Assembly: GCF_001953635.1 (NCBI RefSeq)
Contig: NZ_MEJH01000002.1
Coordinates: 310,001 to 374,000 of the forward strand
Reading direction: 5' to 3'
From: Alteromonas abrolhosensis
GTDB lineage: Bacteria > Pseudomonadota > Gammaproteobacteria > Enterobacterales > Alteromonadaceae
DNA: 64,000 nt
Notes under the pieces: model-generated
Told to the model about the DNA's origin: nothing
Seen by the model: only the letters and a program-made list of their open reading frames with translations
The model's database searches: none
Made by a program: the position numbers and the translations under genes
Shown here: one piece after another, positions 63,401 through 64,000 of the stretch
How the letters are laid out: the number at the start of each line of letters is the position of its first letter
Numbering within the stretch: position 1 is the stretch's first letter

Positions 63401-64000
63401 TTACTGCTTCGAGATTATTATTGGCATGTCTGCTAATATTTGCTGGGAATCACTTATCGATAGCTTTCCTGGCTCTCTTTTTGGTTTGAATCTTCCTATC
63501 ACCCTAGCTTCAGGGTCGACAAGTACGACAGATGCACTGTGATCGACTAAATAATTAGGATTATCGGTACTTTCGGCAATGGCATACATCATTCCTAAAT
63601 TGCGTACAAATGGAAATAGCGCCTTATGCTCTCCAGTAACGGCAATGAACTCCTCATTAAAATAGCTCACATACTCTGAAAGTCTTTCAATCGAGTCGCG
63701 ATTTGGGTCAACCGACACAAAAACAACTCGAATGGGTTGGACACTGTTTAATGCTTTTAGTTCAGGATATATACCGTTTAGTTCGGCCATGGTAGTAGGG
63801 CAAATATCAGGGCAAAACGTATAGCCCACAAATAATAAACTCCACTGCCCTTTTAACGATGAATTATCGAACACTTTGCCTTCATGAGACGTTAGTGAAA
63901 ACGGTGATAAGGCTCTTGGTTCAGGGTACGTTTGAAAGTATTCCGGCTGACTTTCAACACTTGGGGGCGCAATATACAACGCCCCTACAATGCCCGCGCA
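63401..64000 (-). CDS. SCO1/SenC family copper chaperone, N-terminus outside the window
   Basis: A thioredoxin-fold protein read through the right edge of the window: in-frame codons continue without a stop to base 64000 (…AGIVGALYIAPP…), which looks like the end of a membrane anchor. The copper-binding motif CPDIC (in GYTFCPDICPTTMAEL) and the distant histidine (YLVDHSASVVLVDPE) are present. SCO proteins deliver copper to the CuA site of cytochrome c oxidase in the periplasm. The gene upstream is not visible. A start codon inside the window (TTG at 63979) is possible but less likely. Confidence 0.9.
   Translation of the reverse strand, partial: CAGIVGALYIAPPSVESQPEYFQTYPEPRALSPFSLTSHEGKVFDNSSLKGQWSLLFVGYTFCPDICPTTMAELNGIYPELKALNSVQPIRVVFVSVDPNRDSIERLSEYVSYFNEEFIAVTGEHKALFPFVRNLGMMYAIAESTDNPNYLVDHSASVVLVDPEARVIGRFKPKREPGKLSISDSQQILADMPIIISKQ

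Noticed and set aside
1..64000. CRISPR array, rRNA, complete tRNA or prophage genes
   Set aside because: I looked for regular spaced repeats and for typical RNA and phage genes and found none.

Overview
The window looks like a chromosomal segment of a marine gammaproteobacterium of the Alteromonas type. This is inferred from the protein families and gene neighbourhoods (yheV-like, slyX, fkpA, greB-tex, bioH-comF, nfuA), the moderate GC content, and the many TonB, lipoprotein and SapC/halogenase type genes. I see no rRNA, complete tRNA, CRISPR array, insertion sequence or integrase.

Layout. Bases 1-7,850 are housekeeping: a zinc-ribbon protein, an AsmA-like DUF748 protein, a small acidic protein missed by ordinary ORF length cut-offs, slyX with a WD40 lipoprotein gene, the FkpA-type lipoprotein isomerase, a small membrane protein, greB and tex. 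Bases 7,927-48,141 form one large xylan and beta-glucan utilisation locus of about 40 kb. Bases 48,732-64,000 return to mixed chromosomal genes: a papain plus alpha/beta-hydrolase fusion, a putative metalloprotease next to a flagellar-like small protein, bioH, comF, an M14 carboxypeptidase, nfuA, an Asp/Glu racemase, a glyoxalase-fold protein, a frameshifted methyltransferase, a MATE transporter, a polysaccharide deacetylase, a GNAT acetyltransferase and a partial SCO protein.

How the locus works (inference from families). Outside the cell or in the periplasm, GH10 and GH11 xylanases cut the backbone. GH115 alpha-glucuronidase, a GH51 arabinofuranosidase and an SGNH acetylesterase remove side groups. 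A beta-helix protein with a GH120-like catalytic pair and the GH3 enzyme may act on oligosaccharides. A TonB-dependent receptor would import fragments over the outer membrane, and a GPH symporter and a sugar-porter MFS over the inner one. A cytoplasmic GH43 would release xylose. Mutarotase, XylA, XylB, transketolase and transaldolase feed xylose into the pentose phosphate pathway. XylR is encoded inside the locus. Several of its promoter regions carry GTTA elements repeated at 11-bp or 22-bp spacing, a plausible XylR recognition pattern. A GH3-MFS-GH9 block suggests that cellulose or mixed-linkage glucan is also handled.

The most unusual items are the papain/alpha-beta hydrolase fusion (48,732-50,510) behind a region of serial hairpins, the GH120-like beta-helix protein, the TonB receptor-SapC-JmjC-halogenase cassette, the repeat-bearing GH10 enzyme with a co-transcribed PEP-CTERM-like protein, the phased promoter repeats, and a methyltransferase broken by one missing base.
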